The translations under genes were made by a program, and so were the position numbers. From assembly GCF_026283965.1 (NCBI RefSeq), contig NZ_JAPDPD010000001.1, forward strand, positions 62,001-126,000: a DNA stretch of 64,000 bases. The letters run 5' to 3'. The stretch is from Dyella subtropica. GTDB taxonomy: Bacteria; Pseudomonadota; Gammaproteobacteria; Xanthomonadales; Rhodanobacteraceae. Under the pieces are notes generated by a model. It searched no databases. It was not told where the DNA came from and saw only the letters and a program-made list of their open reading frames with translations. Numbering within the stretch: position 1 is the first letter of the stretch; the number at the start of each line of letters is the position of its first letter. Positions 9,906-19,700 of the stretch are shown one piece after another.

Positions 9906-10194
9906 GGATGCTCTTATCTATTCCACGCACCCGTCACCGCCCTGTATGCGCGCAGCGGTTTGTCGCAGCGGCGAAGGCAGACTGGCTGTCTGCCGAGACG
10001 CTGGGGCGAAGCGCTGCGCGCATACAGGGCGGCCCCCACGTGTTGAATATGAAGGATGGGGTGACGTCCAGAAGGCCCGCAGGCTGCGCCGCGCGGCTTG
10101 AACAGACGGCCAGTCTGCCCTGCGCCACGCAACACACCCTGCGGGCCTTCTGGACGTCATGCCGGGTACGTGGAATAGATAAGAGCATCCTTAA
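9902..10194. repeat. 293-bp palindromic element with three-way-junction folding potential
   Basis: The ends are perfect 26-bp inverted repeats (9902-9927 and 10169-10194), each bounded by TTAA. Inside are two independent hairpins. One has 19-bp arms at 9939-9957 and 10012-10030, enclosing GGCAGAC-tggct-GTCTGCC. The other has 21-bp arms at 10063-10083 and 10138-10158, enclosing CAGAC-ggcca-GTCTG. The whole would fold into a trunk with two long arms. No protein-coding frame is convincing. It may be a MITE-like element or a structured RNA. It fills the gap before the acyltransferase gene and includes the stop codon of the previous gene. Confidence 0.85.
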
Positions 10195-10232
10195 ATGACG
10201 CCCGGCAACCGCATCCATCGGTTGTCGACCCC

Positions 10233-11381
10233 GTGATCGAAGCCCGCGTCCACGCCCGCATCGCCGAACTGCCCGCCGCCGCGTGGGATGCGTTACGCAC
10301 CGACGACAACCCCTTCCTCTCCCACGCCTTTCTCGCCGCGCTGGAATCCACCGACTGTATCCAGGAGGACTGGGGCTGGCGACCGCATCATCTCGGCCTG
10401 TACGAGAACGATGCGCTCATCGCCGCCGCACCGCTCTACCTGAAAGGCAACTCACACGGCGAATTCGTTTTCGACTGGAGCTGGGCCAGCGCCTGGGAAC
10501 GTGCGGGCGGCGATTACTACCCCAAGCTGCTCAATGCCGTGCCCTATTCGCCCGTACCCGGAGCGCGGCTGCTGGCGGGAAACCATCCGTCGGCACCGCA
10601 ACGGCGACAGGCTTTGGTGGGGGCGATGCAGGCGCTGGTTGAGCGACACGGCCTGTCTTCGGCGCACGCCAACTTTCTCGATGCAGCGGACTTGCCCGCG
10701 TTCGGGTCGGAATGGCTGTCGCGTTCGGATATCCAATTCCACTGGCCGAATCGCGGCTACACGCACTTCGACGACTTCCTCGCCACGCTGAATCACAAGA
10801 AGCGCAAAAACATCCGCCATGAACGCGCACAAGTGGCGCGCAGCGGTCTGCGCATTGAATGGCGGCGCGGCAACACGCTGAGCGGCGGCCAGTGGCATGA
10901 CGTGCACCACCTTTATACGAGCACCTTCGACGCCAAAGGCAATCATCCCGCCCTCACGCCGGCCTTCTTCGCCGAGCTGGGACGGAGCCTGGGCGAGGTC
11001 GCGCATGTCGCTCTGGCCTGGGATGGCGACACCCTGGTCGCCATGGCACTGTTCCTGCAAAGCCGCGAGGCGCTGTACGGGCGCTATTGGGGCAGCCATA
11101 TCGAGGTGCCCGGCCTGCATTTCGAGCTGTGCTACTACCAGGGTATCGAACATGCGATCCGCCATGGACTGCAACGCTTCGAACCCGGCGCCCAGGGCGA
11201 GCACAAACTGGCGCGCGGTTTCCTGCCGGTGCGCACACATTCCCGTCACTATCTGGCTGACGAAGGTTTCCGCAACGCCGTACGCGCCGCGCTTGCGCGC
11301 GAAGCTGAAGGCATCGACGCTTACGCGGAAGACTTGCTACGGCACAATCCATACGCCCACAGCCGCGACGCCGAACAATGA
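10233..11381 (+). CDS. GNAT/FemAB-like N-acyltransferase (DUF482, 'peptidogalycan biosynthesis' type)
   Basis: A 382-residue soluble protein, started at a GTG (IEARVHARIAELPAAAWDAL). The features of the DUF482/COG3146 family are all present: DNPFLSHAFLAALESTDC near residue 30, WGWRPHHLGLYENDALIAAAPLYLK, the LNHKKRKNIRHER segment near residue 190, and GRYWGSHIEVPGLHFELCYYQGIEHAIRHG with FEPGAQGEHKLARGF near residue 300-330. These proteins have a tandem GNAT-like fold resembling FemX transferases, but their acceptor is not established. The stop overlaps the aat start by four bases (ATGA), so the two are co-translated. aat is also an aminoacyl transferase, but a shared pathway is not implied. 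Confidence 0.88.
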   Translation: MIEARVHARIAELPAAAWDALRTDDNPFLSHAFLAALESTDCIQEDWGWRPHHLGLYENDALIAAAPLYLKGNSHGEFVFDWSWASAWERAGGDYYPKLLNAVPYSPVPGARLLAGNHPSAPQRRQALVGAMQALVERHGLSSAHANFLDAADLPAFGSEWLSRSDIQFHWPNRGYTHFDDFLATLNHKKRKNIRHERAQVARSGLRIEWRRGNTLSGGQWHDVHHLYTSTFDAKGNHPALTPAFFAELGRSLGEVAHVALAWDGDTLVAMALFLQSREALYGRYWGSHIEVPGLHFELCYYQGIEHAIRHGLQRFEPGAQGEHKLARGFLPVRTHSRHYLADEGFRNAVRAALAREAEGIDAYAEDLLRHNPYAHSRDAEQ

Positions 11382-12115
11382 TCCGCCTGCCCCTGCTCGA
11401 CGCAGCCAAACCGGAGCAGTTCCCCGATCCCGGCCGCGCCATGACCGAGCCCAACGGCTTGCTCGCGTTCGGCGGCGACCTCTCGCCGCGCCGGCTGCTG
11501 GCGGCCTACTCGCGCGGCATCTTCCCCTGGTACAACGAAGACGAACCCATTCTGTGGTGGTCCCCCGATCCCCGCTGCGTGTTCCACACCGACCGCCTCA
11601 AGGCCAATCGCAGCCTGCGCCGCCAACTGGCCGGCAAGCCCTGGCGACTGACGTTGGATCACGCCTTTCGTGACGTTGTCGAAGCCTGCGCCGCGCCAAG
11701 ACCCGGACAGCTCGGCACCTGGATCGTGCCCGCCATGGTCGATGCCTACGAAGGACTGCACGCCATGGGCCATGCGCACAGCGTGGAGGTGTGGGAGCAC
11801 GATCGCCTGATCGGCGGCGTCTATGGCGTAGCCGTGGGCCGCCTGTTCTGCGGCGAATCGATGTTCAGCCGCGAAAGCGGCGGCTCCAAACTCGCCCTGC
11901 TCACCCTGGGCGAGTTGCTGCATCGCTGGGACTTTCCCTTGATCGACGCCCAGGTCACCAACTCGCATCTGCTCAGCCTCGGCGCGGTCGAATATCCCCG
12001 CGACCGATTCCTTCGCACCGTGGAGCAACTGACCCAGCTACCCGGACAACCAGGCAGCTGGGAGCGTTTCACGCCGCTGGCCGAAGAAACCTTGGCGAGG
12101 CTCTCGGGCGCTTAG
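11378..12115 (+). CDS. aat: Leucyl/phenylalanyl-tRNA--protein transferase
   Basis: Aat moves Leu or Phe from aminoacyl-tRNA onto N-terminal Arg or Lys, marking proteins for ClpS/ClpAP degradation. The 245-residue product has the family signatures GLLAFGGDLSPRRLLAAYSRGIFPWYNEDEPILWWSPDPRCVF (residues ~28-70), HSVEVWEHDRLIGGVYGVAVGRLFCGESMFSRESGGSKLAL and the late VTNSHLLSLGAVEYPRDRFL. It starts inside the stop of the preceding acyltransferase gene. Its TAG stop runs directly into the repeat head AGCCTGTTCAA, so the 3' end of the gene abuts a repeat. Confidence 0.96.
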   Translation: MIRLPLLDAAKPEQFPDPGRAMTEPNGLLAFGGDLSPRRLLAAYSRGIFPWYNEDEPILWWSPDPRCVFHTDRLKANRSLRRQLAGKPWRLTLDHAFRDVVEACAAPRPGQLGTWIVPAMVDAYEGLHAMGHAHSVEVWEHDRLIGGVYGVAVGRLFCGESMFSRESGGSKLALLTLGELLHRWDFPLIDAQVTNSHLLSLGAVEYPRDRFLRTVEQLTQLPGQPGSWERFTPLAEETLARLSGA

Positions 12116-12292
12116 AGCCTGTTCAATATCTCGATGTCTGAGCTGTTAGCCCCCTCCCTTGCTTGCAGGGGAGGGCTGGGGAGGGGTAAGCCCTTGAGAA
12201 GACGTTTCGGGAGAGGCTTTCTCAAGTGTTCACCCCCTCCCGGCCTCCCCCTGCAAGCAAGGGGAGGAGAAGAGCTCGCGTAGCAGAGATTT
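12114..12292. repeat. Family C CT-rich palindrome (copy C1) with a family A-like left end
   Basis: The stretch begins with AGAGCCTGTTCAATATCTC, the end sequence of the family A elements. It continues into inverted CT-rich arms (CCCTTGCTTGCAGGGGAGGG and CCCCCTGCAAGCAAGGGG) around a centre CTTGAGAAG...CTTTCTCAAG. The centre is close to the reverse complement of that of the 41932-42120 element. It lies flush against the aat stop codon and may act as a terminator hairpin. Confidence 0.75.
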
Positions 12293-12322
12293 GACGCCAA
12301 TCAGGAACCACCAACGCACAGA

Positions 12323-12539
12323 TCAGAACGAAACACCTACTGATTGCGTCACACGCAGTACCGATTGATCGCCGGTGCGCTGCTTCCATGCTGCGGGGAT
12401 GGCTTCGACCTTGGCGCAGTTCTCAGACGTATCCGGATAGTCGATCACCAACTGCGTCGAACGCAGCCGCGGGTTATACGGCGCAGCCCGCCAACAACCC
12501 CAGCACAAACGCACTCGACAGTACCCGCGAAAGTCGCAT
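12323..12539 (-). pseudogene. Small lipoprotein gene broken by a frameshift
   Basis: An ATG at 12539, with GGGGAT six bases upstream, starts MRLSRVLSSAFVLGLLAGCAV, a textbook lipoprotein signal with lipobox LAGC. The frame then stops at once. In the neighbouring frame the sequence continues without interruption as PYNPRLRSTQLVIDYPDTSE and ends QRTGDQSVLRVTQSVGVSF. Joined, they would give a lipoprotein of about 70 residues with two mature cysteines (the lipidated one and one in ENCAKV). A one-base indel near 12480 explains this, either as a real mutation or as a sequencing error. I do not recognise the family. Confidence 0.6.
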
Positions 12540-12688
12540 CAAGATCCCCACGCGGGATATTTGGACGTCCATACAAAAACGCCGCAAGACGCACCGATGT
12601 ATTGACATCAAGCAGTCACAATGTAACAAATGCAACACCGAACGCTTCACAACGTCCGGGCCCACTGCCAGCAGTACCCGCAACACCC

Positions 12689-12719
12689 CATCGCCGCATG
12701 CCCAAAGCATGCGGCGATG
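12689..12719. other. Strong 13-bp stem-loop
   Basis: CATCGCCGCATGC and GCATGCGGCGATG form a perfect 13-bp stem with a five-base loop. No long T tract follows on either strand, so a Rho-independent terminator is not certain. It lies about 150 bases upstream of the broken lipoprotein gene, in a region (12540-12790) where I see no gene. Confidence 0.6.
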
Positions 12720-12790
12720 TCATTTCTGCGCTCCGCTTTTCGCCTTCCGCTTTTGATCTTCGAGCTCCTGTGCAGACGATGTAGAGATGC

Positions 12791-13187
12791 CGTCGCAAGC
12801 ACCCGCCCCTCACCCCAACCCTCTCCCCGGAGGGGCGAGGGAGCAAAGCAAAAGCGATGCGCAGCGAGCCAGTAACCACTCCCCTGTGCAGCGGTGAGGG
12901 CTGGACGATAAGGCCCCGAAGGGGGCATCGACAGGACGTCGATGCCTTTTCGACACGACAGGGACGTCGTGTCGAAAAGCCCGGCCGGCCCTCACGGACT
13001 CGCAGGCGAAGCCGGAGAGCGCGTAACCGGGGTGCCCTTCTCTTTGGTTACTTTCTCTTGGGCAAGCAAGAGAAAGTGACTCGGACCGCGGCAGCGGTTC
13101 GAAAGCCCGCCGCAGGCGAACCAAGTCGCGATAACGCGATAGTCGAAGCGCTAAGGCACTAGATTCCGGCCTTCGCCGGAATGACGA
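12791..13187. repeat. Family B composite repeat (copy B1) preceded by a CT-rich D repeat
   Basis: The segment opens with the D unit (CACCCGCCCCTCACCCCAAC then CTCTCCCCGGAGGGG). The B unit follows: CCTGTGCAGCGGTGAGGGCT, nested hairpins GGCATCGAC/GTCGATGCC and TTTTCGACACGAC/GTCGTGTCGAAAA, and a core TTACTTTCTCTT...AAGAGAAAGTGA at 13048-13079. It closes with GATTCCGGCCTTCGCCGGAATGACGA. The same order recurs at 37452-37856 and 62030-62484. It is intergenic between aat and recC; open frames inside it are repeat translations. Confidence 0.85.
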
Positions 13188-13241
13188 GCAAACCTATATC
13201 CGCCACAATCCCCCCATGAGCGAACCCGCCACCCACCACCC

Positions 13242-16200
13242 GTGACTGCGTCACTCACCCTCCCCCTCGACATCCCGATCGAACCGGGTCTGATGGTCAT
13301 CCACGGCAACCGCCTGGAAGACCTGCGCGACCTGCTCACCGCCTGGCTCTCGCGCACGCCGCTGCGTCCCCTGGAAGACGAACTGATGCTGGTGCAAAGC
13401 AACGGCATCGCGCAGTGGTTGAAACTCGCGCTCGCGCGTCCGGCCGACCAGGGCGGCCTGGGCATCAGCGCAGCCGTGGAAGTGCAGCTACCTGGCCGCT
13501 TCCTGTGGGAGGCCTATCGCGCCGTGCTTGGCCGCGATGCGGTGCCGCCGACCTCGCCTTTCGACAAGTCTCGCCTCACCTGGCGCCTGCTTCGATTGAT
13601 CCCACAGCATCTGGACGACGCCGACTTCCGTCCGCTGCGCGACTTCCTCGGCAACGACGCCGACTGGCGCAAGCGCTACCAACTGGCGGCGCGCATCGCC
13701 GATCTGTTCGACCAGTACCAGGTGTATCGCGCGCATTGGCTGGCGGATTGGGAACAAGGTCGCGACGAGCTGGCCGACGATTGGCGTGGCCGCGTCACGC
13801 CGCTGTCTGCGGAACAACGCTGGCAATCCCGTCTGTGGCGGCTGCTCTTGGAAGACGTTGGCGACGCGGAACGCCACAGCCACCGCGCTGCCGTGCATCA
13901 GGCCTTCCTCGAACGCGCACGCATGCTCACCACACGCCCGGCCAAGCTGCCGCGCCGCATCGTGGTGTTCGGTATTTCTTCCCTGCCGCAACAAACGCTG
14001 GAAGCGCTGACGGCGCTGGCCCGGCACAGCCAGATTCTGCTGGTGGTGGCGAACCCTTGCCGCCATTACTGGGCCGACATCATCGAAGACCGCGAGCTGC
14101 TCAAGGCCAGTCAACGCAGACAACCCGGTAAGCCCGGCCTGCCGGACGAACCGCGCTACGAAGATTTGCACCTGCACGCCAATCCGTTGCTGGCGGCCTG
14201 GGGCAAGCAGGGCCGCGACTATATCCGCCTGCTCGACAGCTTCGACCGGCCTGACGACTACCGCCGGCGTTTCGCCGCGTGGAGCCGCGGCATCGACCTG
14301 TTCTCCGACATCGGCAAGGACACGCTGCTGCATCAGGTGCAACAAGCCATTCTCGATCTGGAGCCGCTGCCGGCCGATCCCGAACAACGGCAGCGCTGGC
14401 ACGGCGACGATCCTTCGCTACGCTTCCACATCGCCCACAACGCGCAGCGCGAAGTGGAAATTCTGCATGACCAGCTGCTCGCCCTGTTCGAGCAGGCGGC
14501 GCGCGACGGCCACCCACTGGCACCGCGCGATGTGATCGTGATGGTGCCGGACATCCAGGCGTATGCACCGCACGTGCAAGCCGTGTTCGGCCGCATCCCG
14601 GCGGATGATCCGCGCTACCTGCCCTACTCGGTCGCGGACCAGCCTGATCGCAGCACCGTACCGCTGCTGGTGGCGCTGGAACATTTACTGTCGCTGCCGG
14701 AATCGCGCTTCACCGTCAGCAACATCCTCGACTTGCTAGACGTGCCGGCCTTGCGCCAGCGTTTCGGTTTCGATGAAGCCGGGCTGCCCACGTTGCGTCG
14801 CTGGATCGAAGGCGCCGGTATTCGCTGGGGCCTCGACGGCTCGCAGAAGCAAAGCCTCGGCCTGCCGCCGCAAGCGCAGAACAGCTGGCAGTTCGGCCTG
14901 CGCCGCTTGTTACTCGGCTACGCCGTCGGCCATGGCGACACCTGGCAGGCCATGGCGCCGTATGGCGAAGTCGGCGGCCTCGACGCCAGCCTGCTTGGCC
15001 CACTGAGCGAGTTGCTGGAACAGTTGGAGCGGACCTGGCAGCGCTTGCGCGCTCCTGCGACGCCCACCGAATGGGCAGCGCGCCTGCGCACCCTGCTCGA
15101 CACGTTCTTCGTCAGCGACGACAGCAGCGACGGCGACCGCATCGGCCGCCTGGACGATGCGCTGGATGCCTGGCAGCAGGCTTGCGACGAGGCCGCCCTC
15201 ACCGAACCGTTGCCGCTGAACATAGTGCGCGAACACTGGCTGGAAAGCATCGATGCCAGCCGCCTGTCGCAACGCTTCATGGGCGGCGCGGTGAGTTTCG
15301 GCACCTTGATGCCGATGCGTGCCATTCCGTTCCGCGTGGTGTGCCTGCTTGGCATGAACGACGGCGACTATCCGCGTCGCCACGCCCCCGCCGATTTCGA
15401 CCTGATGGCCCAACCCGGCCAGGCCTGCCCCGGCGACCGCTCGCGCCGCGAGGACGACCGCTACCTGTTCCTCGAAGCCCTGCTCTCCGCCCGCGATGCG
15501 CTGCACGTGAGCTGGGTGGGACGCAGCGCGCGCGACAACACGCCGTTGCCACCGTCCGTGCTGGTCGGTCAGTTACGCGACTATCTCGCCGCCGGTTGGC
15601 AACGCGACGCATCGCGCACGGATGCGAGCCTGCTTGACGCGCTCACCACGGAGTACCCGCTGCAACCCTTCAGCAAGCGATATTTCGGTGCTGGCGACGA
15701 TGCGCGCGTATTCACCTATGCGCATGAGTGGCAGCAGGCCCATCGAGCCGACGCGGCAGAGACGCCACCCGTCGCGCTTCCGCCATGGCAGCCGGATGCC
15801 GCGCTGAGCCTGGGCCAGCTGCAAAGTTTTCTGGCGCGCCCCGTCCGCCACTTCTTCAACCAGCGCCTGAAAGTGCATTTCACCGACGAGGACGCGGAAA
15901 CCGCCGACGAGGAACCGTTCGCCCTCGATGGCCTGGAGCGCCACAACGCCATTCAAGCCGTACTGCATGCGGCGATTGCGTCACATGCTCACGCAGACAC
16001 GGGCGACGTCGTGACGGAAGCCGTGCAACGCCTCAGCGAACAAGGCCGGCTGCCGCCGGGCGGTTTCGGCGAGCTGTGGCAGGAAAACATCACCGCCGAA
16101 GCCCGCATCCTCGCCACGCTGTGGCAGGAAGCCGACCAGCGCTGGCCGAGGGTCGAAGACAAATACGAACTGCGTTATGCCGCACATGACTTGCTGGTGG

Positions 16201-16739
16201 AAGACTGGCTCGCCGATCTAAGACAGGATGATCTGCGGCAATCCGATCAACACAGCTACGTGCGACTGGAATTGATCCAGGGCGCGCTGATCCGCAACCG
16301 CGCGCTGCGCCTGGACAAATTCATCCCAGCCTGGGTCACGCATCTGTTCGCCAACGCGAATGGGCTGGCCGTGCAGACACGCATCATCGGCCTGGATGCT
16401 CAACCGGTGCTGCCGACGCTGCCGCCAGAACATGCCGCCTCCCTGCTCGATACCTTGCTGGACGCGCTGCGCGACGGCATGCAATCGCCATTGCCTATCG
16501 GGCGCAAAACGGCGTTCGCGTGGCTGCAGGCGGAGCGCGACGGCAAGGATGCGCTGAGCGCCGCCAAGCTCAGCTACGACAGCGACGAAGCCGGGCAGCG
16601 CATCGGCGAAGTGGACGAGGATGCGTACCTGCAACGTGCCTGGCCGAACTTCCACTCGATGCACCAGGCCGGCTTCGAACACTGGCTATCGCTGTATCGC
16701 CCGCTGGCCGAAGCCGTGCGGCAGGAAGAGAACCCGTGA
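13242..16739 (+). CDS. recC: Exodeoxyribonuclease V subunit gamma (RecC)
   Basis: RecC is the Chi-recognising scaffold of RecBCD, which processes double-strand ends for RecA loading. The 1165-residue protein starts at a GTG (MTASLTLPLDIPIEPGLMVIHGNRLEDLRDLL). Visible hallmarks are LVQSNGIAQWLKLALA near residue 60, GISAAVEVQLPGRFLW, FGISSLPQQTLEAL near residue 245, RFHIAHNAQREVEILHDQLL near residue 395, and GAVSFGTLMPMRAIPFRVVCLLGMNDGDYPR near residue 685. The C-terminal part resembles an inactive nuclease fold. It overlaps recB by four bases, so recC-recB-recD form one translationally coupled operon. Confidence 0.95.
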   Translation: MTASLTLPLDIPIEPGLMVIHGNRLEDLRDLLTAWLSRTPLRPLEDELMLVQSNGIAQWLKLALARPADQGGLGISAAVEVQLPGRFLWEAYRAVLGRDAVPPTSPFDKSRLTWRLLRLIPQHLDDADFRPLRDFLGNDADWRKRYQLAARIADLFDQYQVYRAHWLADWEQGRDELADDWRGRVTPLSAEQRWQSRLWRLLLEDVGDAERHSHRAAVHQAFLERARMLTTRPAKLPRRIVVFGISSLPQQTLEALTALARHSQILLVVANPCRHYWADIIEDRELLKASQRRQPGKPGLPDEPRYEDLHLHANPLLAAWGKQGRDYIRLLDSFDRPDDYRRRFAAWSRGIDLFSDIGKDTLLHQVQQAILDLEPLPADPEQRQRWHGDDPSLRFHIAHNAQREVEILHDQLLALFEQAARDGHPLAPRDVIVMVPDIQAYAPHVQAVFGRIPADDPRYLPYSVADQPDRSTVPLLVALEHLLSLPESRFTVSNILDLLDVPALRQRFGFDEAGLPTLRRWIEGAGIRWGLDGSQKQSLGLPPQAQNSWQFGLRRLLLGYAVGHGDTWQAMAPYGEVGGLDASLLGPLSELLEQLERTWQRLRAPATPTEWAARLRTLLDTFFVSDDSSDGDRIGRLDDALDAWQQACDEAALTEPLPLNIVREHWLESIDASRLSQRFMGGAVSFGTLMPMRAIPFRVVCLLGMNDGDYPRRHAPADFDLMAQPGQACPGDRSRREDDRYLFLEALLSARDALHVSWVGRSARDNTPLPPSVLVGQLRDYLAAGWQRDASRTDASLLDALTTEYPLQPFSKRYFGAGDDARVFTYAHEWQQAHRADAAETPPVALPPWQPDAALSLGQLQSFLARPVRHFFNQRLKVHFTDEDAETADEEPFALDGLERHNAIQAVLHAAIASHAHADTGDVVTEAVQRLSEQGRLPPGGFGELWQENITAEARILATLWQEADQRWPRVEDKYELRYAAHDLLVEDWLADLRQDDLRQSDQHSYVRLELIQGALIRNRALRLDKFIPAWVTHLFANANGLAVQTRIIGLDAQPVLPTLPPEHAASLLDTLLDALRDGMQSPLPIGRKTAFAWLQAERDGKDALSAAKLSYDSDEAGQRIGEVDEDAYLQRAWPNFHSMHQAGFEHWLSLYRPLAEAVRQEENP

Positions 16740-19700
16740 GTACGACCGCGCCACTCGCCCCCTTGCGCCTGCCCTTGCACGGCGTGCAGTTGATCGAAGC
16801 CAGCGCCGGCACGGGCAAGACCTGGACCATCGCCGCGCTCTATCTGCGTCTGGTCCTCGGCCATGGCACCCGTGCGCCGTTGTTGCCTGCGCAAATTCTG
16901 GTGCTCACCTTCACCAAGGCCGCCACGGCGGAACTCCGCGACCGCATCCGCGCCCGGCTATCCGAAGCGGCCAGCGTGTTTCGCGGCAGCGGCACGCCCG
17001 ACGATTTTCTCGCCGCGCTGATGGCCGAGTATCCCGACGAACACGCGCGTGCCATGGCCGCCCGTCAGTTGGAACTGGCCGCGCAATGGATGGATGAAGC
17101 GGCCGTGCACACCATCCACGGCTGGTCCCAGCGCATGCTCGGCCAGCATGCGTTCGACAGCGGCCATCCCTTCGTGCAGGACACCGAAACCGACGAAAGC
17201 GAACTGCTGGCCGAAGCGGTGCGCGACTACTGGCGCCTGCAATGCCTCACGCTCGACCGCGACGGCGCCGCCTTGATCGGGCGCTGGTGGCAGACCCCGC
17301 AGGCCCTGCAGCGAACACTCAAACCGCTGCTGCGTCAGCCCGCGAGCAGCCTGCGCCTGCACGGCCGGCCGTTGCCCGAAGTGGCCGGCGTGCACGCTGC
17401 GTTGCAAGCACCGCTTCACCGTACGCAGCAAGCGCAGACGCGCGCCCGCACGCTCTGGATCGAGGAGCTGGCGGTGATCGAGGTCTCGCTGAGAGAGGCC
17501 ACGCGCCAGCGCGCGCTCAACGGACGCAGCTATCCCCCCGATCGCCTGCCCGACGATCTGGCCGCGATGCACGAGTGGGCGCATGGCGCCGGCATCGATG
17601 AAGCCGTGCTCAGGCGCTACACCCAGACCAAGCTGAGTGCGTCCGCCAACAAGAATCAAACGGCGCCAGTGCACGCCGCGTTCGCCGCCATCGACGACGT
17701 GATCGAAACCTTCGGTGCGCTCGATCAGGTCAAACCGCGGGTGCTCGCTCACGCCGCGCCCTGGGTGGCGGCGCGTCTGGATCAATCCAAACGCCTGCGC
17801 GCCCAGCTCGGCTTCGACGACATGCTCACACGGCTGGACGATGCGCTGCACGGTCCCAGCGGCGAGCGCCTGGCGAACACCATCGCCGTGCAGTATCCGT
17901 TCGCACTGATCGATGAGTTCCAGGACACCGACCCGCTGCAGTGGCAGATCTTCCGCCGCATCTATGCGCAGCGCACCGAAACGGGCTTGCTGTTGATCGG
18001 CGATCCGAAGCAGGCCATCTACGGGTTCCGCGGCGCCGACATCCACACCTACCTGCAGGCGCGTACCACCGCCAGCCAGCCCACCTGGACCTTGGCCACC
18101 AACTACCGCTCCACTACGACACTGGTGCATGCGGTGAATCGCGTGTTCGCACATGCCGATACGCATCCAGAAGGCGCCTTCGGCTTCGGCCAGGGCGAAC
18201 GCGGTTTGCCGTTCCAACCGGTGCAGGCGCGTGGCCGCGACGACCGGCTTGTACTCGACGGCGCACCGTTGCCTGCGCTGCAGCTGGCCGTGTTGGACGA
18301 CGCGCAAAGCGTCGGCAGCACCGCCTACCGTCAGCGCATGGCGGAGCAGTCGGCAGCCTGGCTGGTCCAGCTGCTGGACGCGGCGCAAACCAACCGCTGT
18401 GGCTTTCAGGCCGAGAACCAACCGCTCGTACCGTTGAAGCCCGGCGATATCGCGATACTGGTGCGCAGCGGCAAGGAAGCGGCCACCATGCGCTCGGCCT
18501 TGCAACAACGTGGCCTCAAGAGCGTGTACCTGTCTGATCGCGATTCGGTCCATGCCTCGCCCGAGGCCGCCGATCTCCTGCTTTGGCTGAAGGCCTGCGC
18601 GGAACCCGGTTCGGATCGCGCCATGCGCGCCGCACTCGCTACACCCAGCATCGGCCAGAGCTACGCCGAACTGGATCGCCTGAATACCGACGAGCGCTAC
18701 TGGGAACAATGCGGCGAACGCTTCCGCCGTTTCCACGACACCTGGCTGCGCCATGGCGTACTGGCGATGCTGCACGACCTGCTGCATGCCTTCGACCTGC
18801 CGTCGCGCTGGCTGGCGCGCGACGACGGCGAACGCGCGCTCACCAACCTGCTGCACCTCGCTGAACTGCTGCAGCAGGCCGCGACCGCCTTGGATGGCGA
18901 GCACGCGCTGATCCGCCATCTCAGCGAACAGATCGCCGACGCGCACGACGGCCAGGCCGATACCGCCGAGGAACAGATCGTTCGGCTGGAAAGTGAGGCC
19001 GAACTGATCAAGGTGGTGACCATCCACAAGTCCAAGGGCCTGGAATACCCTTTGGTGCTGCTGCCGTTCGCCTGCAGCCTGCGCGAACTCAGGCGCAGCG
19101 ACAGCTTCGTGTGGCACGACGCCAACGGCACACCGCACATGGATCTGCAGCCCGACGAGCAAGCCTGGAGCCAGGCCGAACGCGAACGTCTGCAGGAAGA
19201 CCTGCGCCTGCTGTACGTCGCGTTGACCCGCCCGCGCTATGCCTGCTGGCTCGGCGTGGCTTGCGTGAAAGTCGGCAACGAGAAAGCCTCGTCGCTGCAC
19301 AAATCGGCGTTCGGCTATTTGCTTTCTGGCGGCAAACCCATCGAACCCGTCGACCTGATGCCGGCCTTGCACGCGCTCCGTGGCGAGGAGACCGAGATTC
19401 GGATCGAACAGTTACCTGAGACACCCGAGCCGGGCACGTATCGGCCCACCGCTCCCGAGACGACCGGCCTCCAGCCGGCGCGCCACTATGCCGGACAACC
19501 GAACGAGCGCTGGTGGATCGCCAGCTACAGCGCTCTTCGCTATGGCGAAGCTGATGACAGCAGCGCTCCCGCCGCACCAGAAACACCAACGCAGGATCGC
19601 CTCGCCGAAGCCAGCGTGGAACAAGCCGAACCCGTCACGCCACCGATTAGCACGGCCGGCATCCACGCCTTCCCGCGCGGCGCGATGCCCGGCACCTTCC

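Noticed and set aside
9902-10194. Insertion sequence or integron site
   Set aside because: No transposase or integrase frame lies inside or near; the structure alone supports only a MITE-like or RNA interpretation.
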